The notes: generated by a model from the sequence alone, not told the origin. 64,000 bases of DNA from DASZHA01 sp035938265 (GCA_035938265.1 DASZHA010000081.1:31312-95311), one strand, 5' to 3'; numbered from the stretch's first letter, positions 1-14,260 are shown. Made by a program: numbers and translations.

Positions 1-539
1 CCGCCGAGACGTTCGACGCCGATGGCTGGCTCCACACCGGTGACATCGGCACCATCGACGACGACGGCTATGTCAGCATCGTCGACCGCAAGAAGGAGCT
101 GATCATCACCGCCGGCGGCAAGAACATCTCGCCGGCCAACCTGGAGAACCTGCTCAAGCAGCATCCCCTGGTCGGCCAGGCGTGCGCCATCGGCGACAGG
201 AGGCCCTTCGTCAGCGCCCTGATCGTCCTCGACCAGGAGGTGGCGCCAGGCTGGGCGCAACGCCAGGGCATCGAGTTCTCCTCGATCGCCGAGCTGGCCG
301 AGCACCCCGCCGTGGTGGCCGCGGTCCAGGAGGCGGTGGACGAGTGCAACCGGCACGTCTCCAAGGTGGAGTCGATCCGCAAGTTCGCCATCCTGCCGGT
401 GGAATGGACCGCGGAGTCGGAGGAGCTGACGCCCACTCTCAAGCTCAAGCGCCGCGTGGTCTTCGACAAGTACGGCGACGTGGTCGAGCGGATGTACTCC
501 AGCCCCGCACCGCAGGCGGAGGCCGTCCCCGCGGGCTGA
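1..539 (+). CDS. Long-chain acyl-CoA synthetase (AMP-forming), 3' end
   Basis: This is the C-terminal part of an adenylate-forming enzyme that activates fatty acids to acyl-CoA; the 5' end lies before the window. The frame is open from base 3. The fragment shows the A8 hinge region of the family (GWLHTGDIG, then DGYVSIVDRKKELIITAGGKN), followed by the C-terminal lid with NLENLLKQHPLVGQACAIGD. The C-terminal phrase TPTLKLKRRVVFDKYGDVVE resembles the FadD15/FACS-like subgroup. The stop is TGA at 537-539. The neighbouring malQ converges on it with a 16-base gap. The family is certain; chain-length preference cannot be read from this fragment. Confidence 0.9.
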   Translation, partial: AETFDADGWLHTGDIGTIDDDGYVSIVDRKKELIITAGGKNISPANLENLLKQHPLVGQACAIGDRRPFVSALIVLDQEVAPGWAQRQGIEFSSIAELAEHPAVVAAVQEAVDECNRHVSKVESIRKFAILPVEWTAESEELTPTLKLKRRVVFDKYGDVVERMYSSPAPQAEAVPAG

Positions 540-555
540 CGCCCTTAGTGGCCGG

Positions 556-2442
556 CTAGCCCTGCCCCGCGGACCGGCCCCGCGTGGGCGCCGGCCGCGC
601 CTGGGAGAGAGCCTTGGCAATTCGCGCCGGGAGCCGGTCGCGAGCCAGCTGCTCCAACCGCCGCGGCAGGGGAATGCGCCAGTTGGGCCAGCTCTCGACG
701 GTGCCAGGCATGTTGAGGCGACGGGCCTGCCCGCTGGCGTCGGCCAGCGACGCCAGCACCAGGCGGCACGGCGAGGCGCCCAGCGCCTGGTAGGCCGCGA
801 CGACGACATCGTCCACGCCAGCACCTGGGCTGGGGACAGCCGCCGCCAGCAGCCGGCGGCGCATCCGGGCGGTTCCCCCGGGGTTGGGTCGGTGGCCCGC
901 CGCCGCCTCGTCCTCGACGTCGCTACCGGACCACAAACCAGCTGTGGTGGGCAGGTCATGGGTGGTCATCGACGCCACCGCCTGGCGGGGCCACCGGTCC
1001 GGCGGCCGCGACTCGAACCACAGCACCCGCGAGGAGAGCACGCCCCGGCGGCGAAGCTCGTGTCGCACCCCGGCTTCGACGGTGCCGAGGTCCTCACCGA
1101 CAACCATGGCCCGCGCCCTCTGGCTCTCGAGCGCGAGGACGTCCAGCATCTCGGCGGCGGGGTAGCGCACGTAGGCACCCTCCTCCGGCGCACAACCGTC
1201 CGGGATCCACCACAGCCGGAAGAGGCCCAGCACGTGGTCGATTCGCACGCCGCCGCCGTGCCGCATCGCCGCCCGGAAGGTGGAGGCCAGCGGCGCGTAC
1301 CCCGCGGCGCGGAGGCGGGCCGGGTCGAAGGCGGGCAGGCCCCAGTCCTGGCCGTCGCGGTTGAAGGTGTCGGGCGGGGCCCCGATCCGGATCCCCGGCG
1401 CCAGCAGGTCCTGGTTGGCCCAGGCGTCCGCACCGCGGGGGTCGAAGCCGACGGCGACGTCGTGCATCAGGGGGGTCTCGCGGGCCGCCGCCTGCAGCTG
1501 CACCTCCAGCACCCACTCCAGCCACGCGTGGAAGCCAACATGGTCCGCCTCCTCGGTGGCGACGCGAGCGACGGCGGCGGAATCGGGGTCGTGGAAGCGC
1601 GCTGGCCAGGATCGCCACCCGCTGCCGAATCGCTCGGTGAGGACGTTGAAGATGGCGAAGCGCTCCAGGTCCTGCCCACCCGCGGTGCGGAAGGCGTCGA
1701 AGCGGCGATCGCCCTCGGCAGCCTGCCAGGCCGCTTCGAGGGCGCGCATCTTGGTGGTGAAGACGGCGTCCCGGTCGATCAACTTGGAGCTGTTGATCCG
1801 CCGCAGGGTGGCGGCAGTCTCGGCGGCAACCCCGCCCCCGACCGGCTCCTCGTCGACCGCGATGTAGAGCGGGTTGCCGAACAGCCGGCTGGAGGCGAAG
1901 TAGGGGCTGGTCTCCTGCGGCAACAGAGGCAGGGGGGCTGATAGGGGATTGAGGAGGATTACCGAGGCTCCCTGGCGGCGAGCCCAACGGCCCAGGCGCC
2001 GGAGGTCGCCAGCGTCGCCGATGCCCCAGCTCCGCGCCGACCGGCAGGCATAGAGGGGGGCGTCCCAGCCCCACGCCGGGGGACCCTCCGGCTGGTGACA
2101 AGTCCCGGGGCTAACGACCAGCAGCCGCCCTGCACCGTCCGCGACCAGCCGGTGGTAGCCAATCGGCAGGTCCGCCGGCAGCACGCCGCCGGCGACGTGC
2201 GCCTCCCCCCCGCTCTCGGTGTAGACCGTGGCCCGCTGCACCGGTAGCCGGTCGCCAGGTCGCGCGAACAGCGGCAGCGCCCCCCCGGGGCCGGCGTCGC
2301 CGGTCGCCTCCATGGCGCCGAGAACAGCCTCCAGGGTTTGGTCGGGGACGCGGCGCCGCCGGCGGTCCGCGCCCAGGTAATCGACCATCACGCCGTGACG
2401 GCCAGCGAGGCGGCGGAGCTCGGCCCGGCCCGGGGTGGCCAG
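556..2442 (-). CDS. malQ: 4-alpha-glucanotransferase (amylomaltase, GH77)
   Basis: Disproportionating enzyme that transfers alpha-1,4-glucan segments between maltodextrins; cytoplasmic. Counting from GTG 2391, the GH77 residues are visible: nucleophile Asp385 in GVRIDHVLGLFRLWW, acid/base Glu433 in VGEDLGTV and Asp479 in MTTHDLPTT. The start is uncertain. The first canonical codon is GTG at 2391, but the frame stays open upstream to 2499. The upstream residues ATPGRAELRRLAGRHG look like the normal amylomaltase N-terminus, so I extend to the in-frame CTG at 2442; an ATT at 2478 is another option. It is divergent from the glgX operon and recycles the short glucans released by GlgX and GlgP. Confidence 0.9.
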   Translation of the reverse strand: MATPGRAELRRLAGRHGVMVDYLGADRRRRRVPDQTLEAVLGAMEATGDAGPGGALPLFARPGDRLPVQRATVYTESGGEAHVAGGVLPADLPIGYHRLVADGAGRLLVVSPGTCHQPEGPPAWGWDAPLYACRSARSWGIGDAGDLRRLGRWARRQGASVILLNPLSAPLPLLPQETSPYFASSRLFGNPLYIAVDEEPVGGGVAAETAATLRRINSSKLIDRDAVFTTKMRALEAAWQAAEGDRRFDAFRTAGGQDLERFAIFNVLTERFGSGWRSWPARFHDPDSAAVARVATEEADHVGFHAWLEWVLEVQLQAAARETPLMHDVAVGFDPRGADAWANQDLLAPGIRIGAPPDTFNRDGQDWGLPAFDPARLRAAGYAPLASTFRAAMRHGGGVRIDHVLGLFRLWWIPDGCAPEEGAYVRYPAAEMLDVLALESQRARAMVVGEDLGTVEAGVRHELRRRGVLSSRVLWFESRPPDRWPRQAVASMTTHDLPTTAGLWSGSDVEDEAAAGHRPNPGGTARMRRRLLAAAVPSPGAGVDDVVVAAYQALGASPCRLVLASLADASGQARRLNMPGTVESWPNWRIPLPRRLEQLARDRLPARIAKALSQARPAPTRGRSAGQG

Positions 2443-2588
2443 GGCTACTTGCGCATGGAGGCCTGGCGCCCGAGCAATGGGTACACTTGACCTCTCACGT
2501 TAGCTTGGGCCGATGCTATCAGCATCCGCGGCGACGGAGCTTCTTTGGGCGACCATCAGCGACCCGCAGGCACAAAAAGGAGGATGTG

Positions 2589-6714
<4,126 letters not shown>

Positions 6715-6718
<4 letters not shown>

Positions 6719-6771
6719 GCGATAAGAGGGCTGTGAGCGGTCAAACGACGCCTGTGAGCGCTAAGAGAGGT
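6715..6771 (+). repeat. Three GTGAGCG-headed units at the treS 5' end
   Basis: GTGAGCG occurs at 6715, 6733 and 6754, each in the treS frame and each followed by an A-rich codon stretch (VSDKRA, VSGQTTP, VSAKRG). Each unit offers a possible GTG start. The copies are imperfect, so this is either a decayed short duplication or a deliberate set of alternative starts. Confidence 0.6.
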
Positions 6772-8508
6772 CCTGGCAAGCCCTCCACGCGGCCCCAGGG
6801 GCTCGTCGCCGACAGCCCGGGCCCTGCCCTGCCGGGCGCCGACCCGCACTGGTACCGGCACGCGGTTTTCTACGAGCTGCTGGTCCGTGGCTTCGCCGAC
6901 GGCAACGCCGATGGCATCGGCGACCTCCCCGGGCTGATCGACCGGCTCGACTACCTGGAATGGCTCGGCGTCGACTGTCTCTGGCTCCTACCCATCAACC
7001 AGAGCCCGTTGCGGGACGGCGGCTATGACATCAGTGACTACTACTCCATCCAACCGGAGTACGGCGACGAGGAAGACCTGCGCGCCCTCATCGATGAGGC
7101 GCACCGCCGCGGCATGCGCGTGATCATGGACATGGTCATGAACCACACCTCGGACCAGCATCCCTGGTTCCAGGAGGCGAGGTCGTCACCCGACAACCCC
7201 AAGCGCGACTGGTACGTTTGGTCGCAGACCAAGAACCGCTACACCGACGCGCGCATCATCTTCGTCGACACCGAGCCCAGCAACTGGACGTGGGACGAGC
7301 AGGCCGAGGCTTATTACTGGCACCGCTTCTTCAGCCACCAGCCCGACCTCAACTACGACAACCACGAGGTCCGCGCCGAGATGGTCAAGGTGCTGCGCCA
7401 CTGGCTCGACCTGGGCCTCGACGGCTTCCGCCTGGACGCCGTGCCCTACCTCTACGAGCGCGAGGGCACCAGCAGCGAGAACCTCCCCGAGACCCACACT
7501 TTCCTGGCCACCCTGCGCGAGGTCATCGACCGCGACTACGGTGGCGACCGGGTGCTGATCGCGGAGGCCAACCAGTGGCCGGAGGACGTCGTCGAGTACT
7601 TCGGCAGCGAGCAGCACCCTGAGTGCCACATGTGCTTCCACTTTCCCCTGATGCCGCGCATGTTCATGGCCCTGCGGCGCGAGCAGCGCTACCCCATCAC
7701 TGAGATCCTGGAGCGCACCCCGGCCATCCCCGGCTTCGGCCAGTGGGGCCTGTTCCTGCGCAACCACGACGAGCTGACCCTGGAGATGGTCACCGAGGAC
7801 GAGCGCGACTACATGTGGACGGAGTACGCTCGCGACCCTCGGATGAAGCTCAACCTCGGCATCCGCCGCCGGCTGGCGCCGCTGCTGGCCAACGGCCGCC
7901 GCCAGATGGAGCTCTTCTATGGCCTGCTGCTGTCCCTGCCCGGAACGCCCATCCTCTACTACGGGGATGAAATCGGGATGGGCGACAACATCTACCTCGG
8001 CGACCGGGATGGCGTGCGCACGCCGATGCAGTGGACCGCGGACCGCAACGCCGGCTTCAGCCGCTCCGATTTCGCCCAGCTCTACCTGCCGCCGCTGATG
8101 GACCCGGTGTACGGTTTCGCCGCGGTCAACGTCGAGGGCCAGCAGCGCAACGAGTCCTCCATGCTGCACTGGCTGCGACGCTTCCTCGCCGTGCGACGCC
8201 GCTACCAGGTCTTCGGTGAGGGCGACTTCGAGGCGCTCGACGCCGACAACCCTTCGGTCTTCGCCTTCCTGCGCAGCAATGAGAACCAGACCATCCTCTG
8301 CGTCAACAACCTTTCACGGTTCGTGCAGCCGGTGGAGCTCGACCTCCGCCGCTACACGGACCGGCGGCCGGTGGAGCTGCTGGGGCGGGTGCCGTTCCCC
8401 AGGATCGGCGAGCTGCCCTACTTCCTTACGATCGCGCCGCACAGCTTCTACTGGTTCGAGATCAGCGATGCCCCTGTGCCTGCCGTGGGCGGCGAGGGGC
8501 AGGGATGA
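6715..8508 (+). CDS. treS: Trehalose synthase / maltose alpha-D-glucosyltransferase TreS
   Basis: Isomerises trehalose and maltose; in this context it supplies maltose to the maltokinase. The start is GTG 6715, overlapping the glgE stop as GTGA; in-frame GTGs at 6733 and 6754 are alternatives because the 5' end consists of three units that each begin GTGAGCG. From 6715 the protein is 597 aa, the usual TreS length. GH13 residues are Asp241 (GFRLDAVPYLYERE), Glu284 (LIAEANQWPED) and Asp352 (LRNHDELTLEMV). No C-terminal maltokinase fusion is present; the kinase is the next gene, overlapping by four bases. Confidence 0.96.
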
Positions 8509-9998
8509 GCCAGCCCGAATCCCCCGCCGACCTGCTGAAGTCGGCCGGGCTGCCCCAGCCCGAGTCACAGCTGATGGACTACCTGCGCCGGCAACGATGG
8601 TTCAGCGGCAAGGACCGCGAGATCGAGCGCGTCGTGATCGAAGACGCGGGCATCGCCGAGGGCGAGCCCTCCCTGGTCCCGGTCCTGCTCCGCGCCGAGT
8701 ACGCCGACTCCGGCTGGGAGCGCTACAGCCTGCCGTTATCGGTGCGCCCCGCCGCCAACGCCGACTACCGGGACGCCGCGCTGGTCGCCGAGGGGCTGCG
8801 CGATGGCGAGCCGGTGGTGGTCCTTGACGCCCTCCTCGACCGCCAAGCCGCAGCGCGCTTCTGGGGTCTACTCGAAGGGGCGGACCCCCTGCCGACCCTC
8901 AACGGCGAGCTGGCCGGCAGCGGTGCGGGCCGGCCGGCCCATGACGCCGAGATCCACACCCTGCCGCGCGACCAGAGCAACACCATGCTGGTGCGCGGCG
9001 AGACCGAGCTGCTCAAGTGCTTCCGTAAGCTGGAGGGCACCAGCTCCCCGGAGTTCGAGATGCTGGAGGCGCTGAAGGACGCCGGCTTCGGCCACATCCC
9101 GACGCCCCTGGGCCTGATCGAGTACCGCACCGCGGCGGCCGAGCCCGTGGTGGTGGCCATGCTCCAGCCCTACCTCCACAACGCCACCGACGGCTGGGCC
9201 ATCGCCATGACCTCGCTGCGCGATCTCTACGCCGCCGCCGACGAGTCCGAGGTCGAAGATGAGGCCGAGATTCGCGACCTGGTGGACGACCAGGGATCGG
9301 ACTTCACCCCGGATGCGGCCAGGCTGGGCGCCGTCATCGCCGAGATGCACCTGGCCCTGGCTGGGGACAGCATGCCCGAGCCGATGCGGGCGCAGCCCGC
9401 CGGTCCTACCGACCTGCGAGCGTGGGCTGACGACATGCTGGCCGACCTGGAGACGCTGGCCCGGGCCGACCGGAACCTCGCGGCGAAGGCGGCGCGGGAG
9501 GGGCTGCGGCGACGAATCGACGCCATCGCCGACCTGCCCGAGGCGGGGCTCGCCATCCGGGTGCACGGTGACCTCCACCTCGGCCAGACCGCGCGAACCG
9601 ACGATGGCTGGGTCATCCTCGATTTCGAGGGCGAACCCTCGCGCAGCGTCGAAGCGCGACGGCGGCGGGCGTCGGCGCTCAAGGACGTGGCCGGCATCCT
9701 CCGCTCCCTGGACTACGCCTCCGCCGTGGCGCTGCTGAACTGGACCAACCCCGATGACCCGCGCTGGACCCGGCTGCAGCGATTCGGCGACGCCTGGGCC
9801 AGGGTCAACCAGGAGGCCCTCTGGGATACATATGTCGCCACCGTCGGGGCATCCCCGCTGCTGCCCCCCGCGGAGATGGCGCCGGCATTGCTGGATGCCT
9901 ACGAGGTGCAGAAGGCGCTCTATGAGCTGGCCTACGAGCTGAACCACCGGCCGGACTGGGCGTGGATCCCGCTGCGCTATCTCGAGTCGCCGGCCTGA
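8505..9998 (+). CDS. mak: Maltokinase
   Basis: ATP-dependent phosphorylation of maltose to alpha-maltose-1-phosphate, the GlgE donor. It is 497 aa, slightly longer than typical actinobacterial Mak. It has the N-terminal cap beginning LMDYLRRQRWFSGKDREI and a kinase C-lobe with the phosphotransferase loop RVHGDLHLGQ and the metal-binding DFEGEP. The conserved tail after it (RRASALKDVAGILRSLDYA) is typical of the family. It is coupled at both ends, to treS by ATGA and to glgB by TGATG. The identity is strong from both sequence and context. Confidence 0.95.
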   Translation: MSQPESPADLLKSAGLPQPESQLMDYLRRQRWFSGKDREIERVVIEDAGIAEGEPSLVPVLLRAEYADSGWERYSLPLSVRPAANADYRDAALVAEGLRDGEPVVVLDALLDRQAAARFWGLLEGADPLPTLNGELAGSGAGRPAHDAEIHTLPRDQSNTMLVRGETELLKCFRKLEGTSSPEFEMLEALKDAGFGHIPTPLGLIEYRTAAAEPVVVAMLQPYLHNATDGWAIAMTSLRDLYAAADESEVEDEAEIRDLVDDQGSDFTPDAARLGAVIAEMHLALAGDSMPEPMRAQPAGPTDLRAWADDMLADLETLARADRNLAAKAAREGLRRRIDAIADLPEAGLAIRVHGDLHLGQTARTDDGWVILDFEGEPSRSVEARRRRASALKDVAGILRSLDYASAVALLNWTNPDDPRWTRLQRFGDAWARVNQEALWDTYVATVGASPLLPPAEMAPALLDAYEVQKALYELAYELNHRPDWAWIPLRYLESPA

Positions 9999-12238
9999 TG
10001 GCGCGCGCCACGTCCGTGAGCCAGGCAGAGCTCGACCTTCTCGCGGCCGGCCGCCACCACGATCCCCACCAGGTCCTGGGCCGGCACCCCGAAGGCGGGG
10101 CGAACAGTTTCCGAGCCTGGCAGCCGGCGGCCGAGAAGGCCTGGCTGCTGCTGGGAGAAGACACCAGGGCCAAGCCCATGCGCGCCCTGGGCGGCGGGTT
10201 GTTCGAGGTCGAGGTCAGCGACGCGGTCGCCGGCGGCCACCGCTTCCGCTTTGCCAATGCCAGTGGCAAGTGGACCGTCGACGACCCCTATGCCTTCCTC
10301 CCCACCCTGGGCGAGCTCGACCTGCACCTGTTCGCGGAGGGACGGCACCTCGAGCTGTGGCAGCGGCTCGGCGCCCGTGTGCTGGAGCAGGAGGTCCCCG
10401 ACCCGGACGGCGGCGTGCGCCAGGTGCGGGGCACCGCCTTCTCGGTCTGGGCTCCCAATGCCGAGGGGGTCAGCCTGGCCAGCGACTTCGGCTCCTGGGA
10501 CGAGCTGGTCCACCCCATGCGGTCGCTGGGAAGCAGCGGCGTGTGGGAGCTGTTCGTCCCTGGGATCGCTGCCGGCACCAGGTACAAGTTCTCCGTGCTG
10601 GGCGCCGACGGCAAGCGCACCCTCAAGGCCGATCCCATGGCGCGCGCCACCGAGCTGCCCCCCTCCACGGCGAGCGTGGTCGAGGCCGCCAAGCACCATT
10701 GGCGAGACGACGCCTGGCTCGAGCGGCGCCGCACCTGGGACGGCCACACCCAGCCGCTGTCGATCTACGAGGTCCACCTCGGGTCGTGGCGGCGCAACCC
10801 GGACGGCGGCCTGCTGAGCTACCGCGAGCTGGGCGACCAGCTGGCCGACTACTGCGTCGGCATGGGCTTCACCCACGTGGAGCTGATGCCGGTGATGGAG
10901 CACCCCTTCGCCGGCTCCTGGGGCTACCAGGTCACCAGCTACTTCGCCCCCACCTCCCGGCACGGCTCGCCAGACGACCTGCGCTGGATGATCGACCACC
11001 TCCACCAGCGCGGCATCGGCGTCATCGTCGACTGGGTGCCGGCCCACTTTCCCAGGGACGAGTGGGCCCTCGCCCGTTTCGACGGCACCGCGCTGTACGA
11101 GCATGAGGACCCCCGCCTCGGCGAGCATCCGGACTGGGGAACCCTGATCTTCAACTACGCCCGCAAGGAAGTGCGCAACTTCCTGGTCGCGTCAGCCCAT
11201 TACTGGGCCGAGGAGTTCCACGTCGACGGCCTGCGCGTGGACGCGGTGGCGTCGATGCTCTACCTCGACTACTCCCGCAAGGCGGGCCAGTGGGTGCCCA
11301 ACGAGTTCGGGGGCCGCGAGAACCTGGCCGCCGTGGACTTCCTGCGCGAGACCAACACCACGCTGGCAGAGCGACATCCCGGCGTCATGGTGGTGGCCGA
11401 GGAATCAACCGCCTGGGGCGGCGTCACCCGCCCGACGACCGCCGGCGGGCTCGGCTTCAGCCACAAGTGGAACATGGGCTGGATGCACGACACCCTCGAC
11501 TACGTCAGCAAGGACCCGGTCTTCCGTCGCCACCACCACGCCGAGATGACCTTCGGGCTGCTCTACGCATGGAGCGAGCACTACATCCTTCCCCTCTCCC
11601 ACGACGAGGTCGTCCACGGCAAGGGGTCGCTGTACGGCAAGATGCCCGGCGACCCCTGGCGCCGCCACGCCAACCTGCGGGCGCTGCTGGCATGGATGTG
11701 GGCCCACCCCGGCAAGGAGCTTCTCTTCATGGGAGGTGAGCTGGCCCAGGAGCGCGAGTGGTCGCACGAGCGAAGCCTCGATTGGGACCTGCTCAAGCGC
11801 CGTGCTCACCGAGGCACGCAGCAGCTCATCCGGGACCTCAACCGGACCTATAGGGAGACCCCGGCCCTGTGGCAGCTGGACTCCAACCCCGACGGCTTCG
11901 AGTGGATTGACGCCGGCAACGCTGACCAGAACGTCCTGTCCTTCATCCGCCGCGACGCCGACGGCAACCCCGGCCTGGTCTGCGTCGCCCACTTCTCCCC
12001 CGAGGTCCGCTCCGACTTCAGGGTCGGGCTACCACAGGCCGGCGCCTGGCGCGAGGCGGTCAACACCGACGCCGAGGTCTACGGCGGTGGCAACGTCGGT
12101 AACTGGGGCCGCGTCGTCGCCGAGGACGTCGGCTGGAACGGTCAGCCGTCGTCGGCGGTCTTGACGCTCCCGCCGCTGGCGGTGGTCTGGCTGGTGCCCG
12201 AGTCGTCCCGCGCCGCCAGGCGCGCCGCCGGCAGGTAG
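9998..12238 (+). CDS. glgB: 1,4-alpha-glucan branching enzyme
   Basis: Introduces alpha-1,6 branches into the linear glucan made by GlgE. The start ATG 9998 overlaps the mak stop by one base; an upstream ATG at 9962 inside mak is unlikely. The 746 aa contain an N-terminal CBM48-like module, a second CBM48 (RGTAFSVWAPNAEGVSL) and the GH13 barrel with Asp415 (DGLRVDAVASMLYLDYSR), Glu468 (VAEESTAWGGVTRP) and Asp535 (LSHDEVVHGKGSL). The family domain ends near LPPLAVVWLVPE; the last ten or so residues are a basic/Ala extension lying in a 97-base antisense overlap with the 3' end of glgP. Confidence 0.96.
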   Translation: MARATSVSQAELDLLAAGRHHDPHQVLGRHPEGGANSFRAWQPAAEKAWLLLGEDTRAKPMRALGGGLFEVEVSDAVAGGHRFRFANASGKWTVDDPYAFLPTLGELDLHLFAEGRHLELWQRLGARVLEQEVPDPDGGVRQVRGTAFSVWAPNAEGVSLASDFGSWDELVHPMRSLGSSGVWELFVPGIAAGTRYKFSVLGADGKRTLKADPMARATELPPSTASVVEAAKHHWRDDAWLERRRTWDGHTQPLSIYEVHLGSWRRNPDGGLLSYRELGDQLADYCVGMGFTHVELMPVMEHPFAGSWGYQVTSYFAPTSRHGSPDDLRWMIDHLHQRGIGVIVDWVPAHFPRDEWALARFDGTALYEHEDPRLGEHPDWGTLIFNYARKEVRNFLVASAHYWAEEFHVDGLRVDAVASMLYLDYSRKAGQWVPNEFGGRENLAAVDFLRETNTTLAERHPGVMVVAEESTAWGGVTRPTTAGGLGFSHKWNMGWMHDTLDYVSKDPVFRRHHHAEMTFGLLYAWSEHYILPLSHDEVVHGKGSLYGKMPGDPWRRHANLRALLAWMWAHPGKELLFMGGELAQEREWSHERSLDWDLLKRRAHRGTQQLIRDLNRTYRETPALWQLDSNPDGFEWIDAGNADQNVLSFIRRDADGNPGLVCVAHFSPEVRSDFRVGLPQAGAWREAVNTDAEVYGGGNVGNWGRVVAEDVGWNGQPSSAVLTLPPLAVVWLVPESSRAARRAAGR
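12142..12238. other. Antisense overlap of glgB and glgP 3' ends
   Basis: Both strands code here: the last 32 codons of glgB (+) and the last 32 codons of glgP (-). In each protein the family-conserved domain ends at or just inside the overlap, so the tails look like extensions tolerated after loss of an intervening terminator. The functional consequence is unknown; transcripts from the two genes would be complementary over this stretch. Confidence 0.85.
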
Positions 12239-14229
12239 CAGGTCCGGTAGTAGTCGAGGACCATCCGGCGGGCTGAGAACTGGCTGCCGATGTGGCGGAT
12301 GCTGGCGCGCATCATCGCGACCCAGCCACTGGTGAGGCCGTTGGGATCGCGGTCGTAGAAGAGCGGAACGACCCGCTCTTCTAGAGTTCGGTACAGGATG
12401 TCGGCGTCGCGGGCGTCGTTGTCGTCGGCCTCGTCGAGGCCGCTGCCGGCGTCGATGGTCCAGCCAGAGTCGCTACGCCGGCCTTCGTCCCACCAGCCGT
12501 CGTTGACGGATAGGTTGAGCACGCCGTTGGCGCCGGCCTTCATCCCGCTGGTGCCGCTGGCCTCCAGGAGCCGCCGCGGGTTGTTGAGCCAGAGGTCGGC
12601 ACCCTGCACCAGCAGCGGGGCGCTGCCCAGGTCGTAGTCCTCGATGAAGGCCATCCGCGGTTCGTCGCGAACGAAGCGCGCGACCTCCGACAGGATCTCC
12701 TTGCCGATGCCGTCAGACGGGTGAGCCTTGCCCGCGACCACGACCTGGACCTCTCGGCCGGGGTGGCCGAGGATGGCGCGGAAGCGGTCAGGGTCGCTGA
12801 GCATCAGGGCGGCGCGCTTGTAGCCCGCGAACCGGCGGGCGAAGCCGATGGTGAGCTTGTCGGGATCGAACAGCCCGCTGTCACCGCGGGCGGCGATCGC
12901 CCGCTCGATCAGCCGCCGGCGCAGGCCGGTGCGGATGTCCCAGAGCCGTCGGTCGGGGATCAGGGCGACGCCGCGCCAGCGCTGGTCGTCGGCGTCCAGG
13001 TCCCACCATTGCTCATCGACGTACTCGACGAGGAGGCTGGCGATCGGCTCCGCCACCCAGGTCGGCATGTGCACACCGTTGGTGACATAGCCGATGGGCA
13101 CCTCCTCCTCGGGCACTCCGGGCCAGGCGTCCTTCCAGAGGCGCCGCGAAACCGCCCCGTGCAGCTTGCTGACACCCACGCTGGTGCCGGCCTCACGGAG
13201 GGCCACGAAGGTGGTGCACAGGATCTCCTCCGCGTCGCCGGGGCGACGGCGGCCCATGTCCACGAACTCGCGCACCGTCATGCCGGCTGCCTCCAAGTAG
13301 GGACCCACCAGGCGGGCCACTAGCTCCTCGGGGAAGTAGTCACTGCCGGCGGCAACCGGCGTATGGGTGGTGAAGATCGACCGCCGCCGGACCTGCTCGC
13401 GCGCGTCCCGCAGTGATCGCCCGGCGGCCACCTCCTCGCGGGTCAGCTCCAGCAGCGAGAGGAAGCTGTGGCCCTCGTTGAGGTGGAATAGCAGCGGGTC
13501 CCGCCCCGCTGCCCGCAGGGCGCGGACGCCGCCGATGCCCAGCACGATCTCCTGGACCAGCCGCGCCTCGGGGTCGGCCACGTAGAGGCGTTCGGTGGCG
13601 GCGCGGATGTGGGGCGGGTTCTGGGGCAGGTCGGTGTCGAGCAGGATCAGCATCACCGAGCCAACGTGCGCGTGCCAGAGGCGGGCTACGGCGTCGTCCC
13701 CGCCGACGGTAAAGCGGACCTCCGTTGGACCGTCCTCGCCGGGCACCGGCGCGATCGGCAGGCGGCTGCGTTCGGTGGCGGGGAAGTCGGTGACCTGCTC
13801 GCCATCCTGGCCGAGCACCTGGCGGGCGAAGGCGGTTCGGTAGAGGAGGCCGACGCCGGTGATCGGGAGGCCGAGCTGAGCGGCGGCCTTGAGCTGGTCG
13901 CCGGCGAGGACCCCCAATCCACCGGAGTAGATCGGCAGGTGCTCGGTGATGGCGTACTCCATCGAGAAGTAGGCAACGCCGCCGCCCAGCCCGGCGCCCC
14001 AAGCTTGCATCCCGGGGAAGCCGCTGGGACGTCGCGCCAGGAGGCGGACGATCTCAGGGTGCGACACCGCCTGGGCACGCGCCTCCGGCGCCATCATCTG
14101 GAGCATGACCACGGGGTTGTGCCCCGACTCGCGCCACAAGGCCGGGTCGAGGTGCTCGAACGCCCGGCGGATGGTCGAGTCCCAGGTCCATGTCAGGTCG
14201 TAGGCCAGCGCTTCGAGGTCAGCGGGCAT
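12142..14229 (-). CDS. glgP: Alpha-glucan phosphorylase (GT35)
   Basis: PLP-dependent enzyme that releases glucose-1-phosphate from glycogen or maltodextrin ends. I start at ATG 14229 (MPADLEALAYDLTWTWD) because a TAGGCT -10 box lies 7 nt upstream, the leaderless arrangement seen repeatedly here; the in-frame ATG 14235 two codons earlier is the alternative. The N-terminal phrase resembles DUF3417 of the short phosphorylase subfamily (about 700 aa, here 695). The PLP lysine is about residue 564 in EASGTSGMKAGANG. The C-terminal tail after YYRTCYLPAARLA runs antisense through the last 97 bases of glgB. Confidence 0.95.
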   Translation of the reverse strand: MPADLEALAYDLTWTWDSTIRRAFEHLDPALWRESGHNPVVMLQMMAPEARAQAVSHPEIVRLLARRPSGFPGMQAWGAGLGGGVAYFSMEYAITEHLPIYSGGLGVLAGDQLKAAAQLGLPITGVGLLYRTAFARQVLGQDGEQVTDFPATERSRLPIAPVPGEDGPTEVRFTVGGDDAVARLWHAHVGSVMLILLDTDLPQNPPHIRAATERLYVADPEARLVQEIVLGIGGVRALRAAGRDPLLFHLNEGHSFLSLLELTREEVAAGRSLRDAREQVRRRSIFTTHTPVAAGSDYFPEELVARLVGPYLEAAGMTVREFVDMGRRRPGDAEEILCTTFVALREAGTSVGVSKLHGAVSRRLWKDAWPGVPEEEVPIGYVTNGVHMPTWVAEPIASLLVEYVDEQWWDLDADDQRWRGVALIPDRRLWDIRTGLRRRLIERAIAARGDSGLFDPDKLTIGFARRFAGYKRAALMLSDPDRFRAILGHPGREVQVVVAGKAHPSDGIGKEILSEVARFVRDEPRMAFIEDYDLGSAPLLVQGADLWLNNPRRLLEASGTSGMKAGANGVLNLSVNDGWWDEGRRSDSGWTIDAGSGLDEADDNDARDADILYRTLEERVVPLFYDRDPNGLTSGWVAMMRASIRHIGSQFSARRMVLDYYRTCYLPAARLAARDDSGTSQTTASGGSVKTADDG

Positions 14230-14236
14230 GGACATT

Positions 14237-14242
14237 AGCCTA
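14237..14242 (-). promoter_or_regulatory. -10 box (TAGGCT) of glgP, leaderless type
   Basis: TAGGCT ends 7 nt before the ATG at 14229 with no ribosome-binding sequence between, matching the TANNNT-N6/7-start pattern shared by other genes here. No clear -35 box is seen. Confidence 0.6.
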
Positions 14243-14260
14243 CGTTGCGACAATCGGTCG

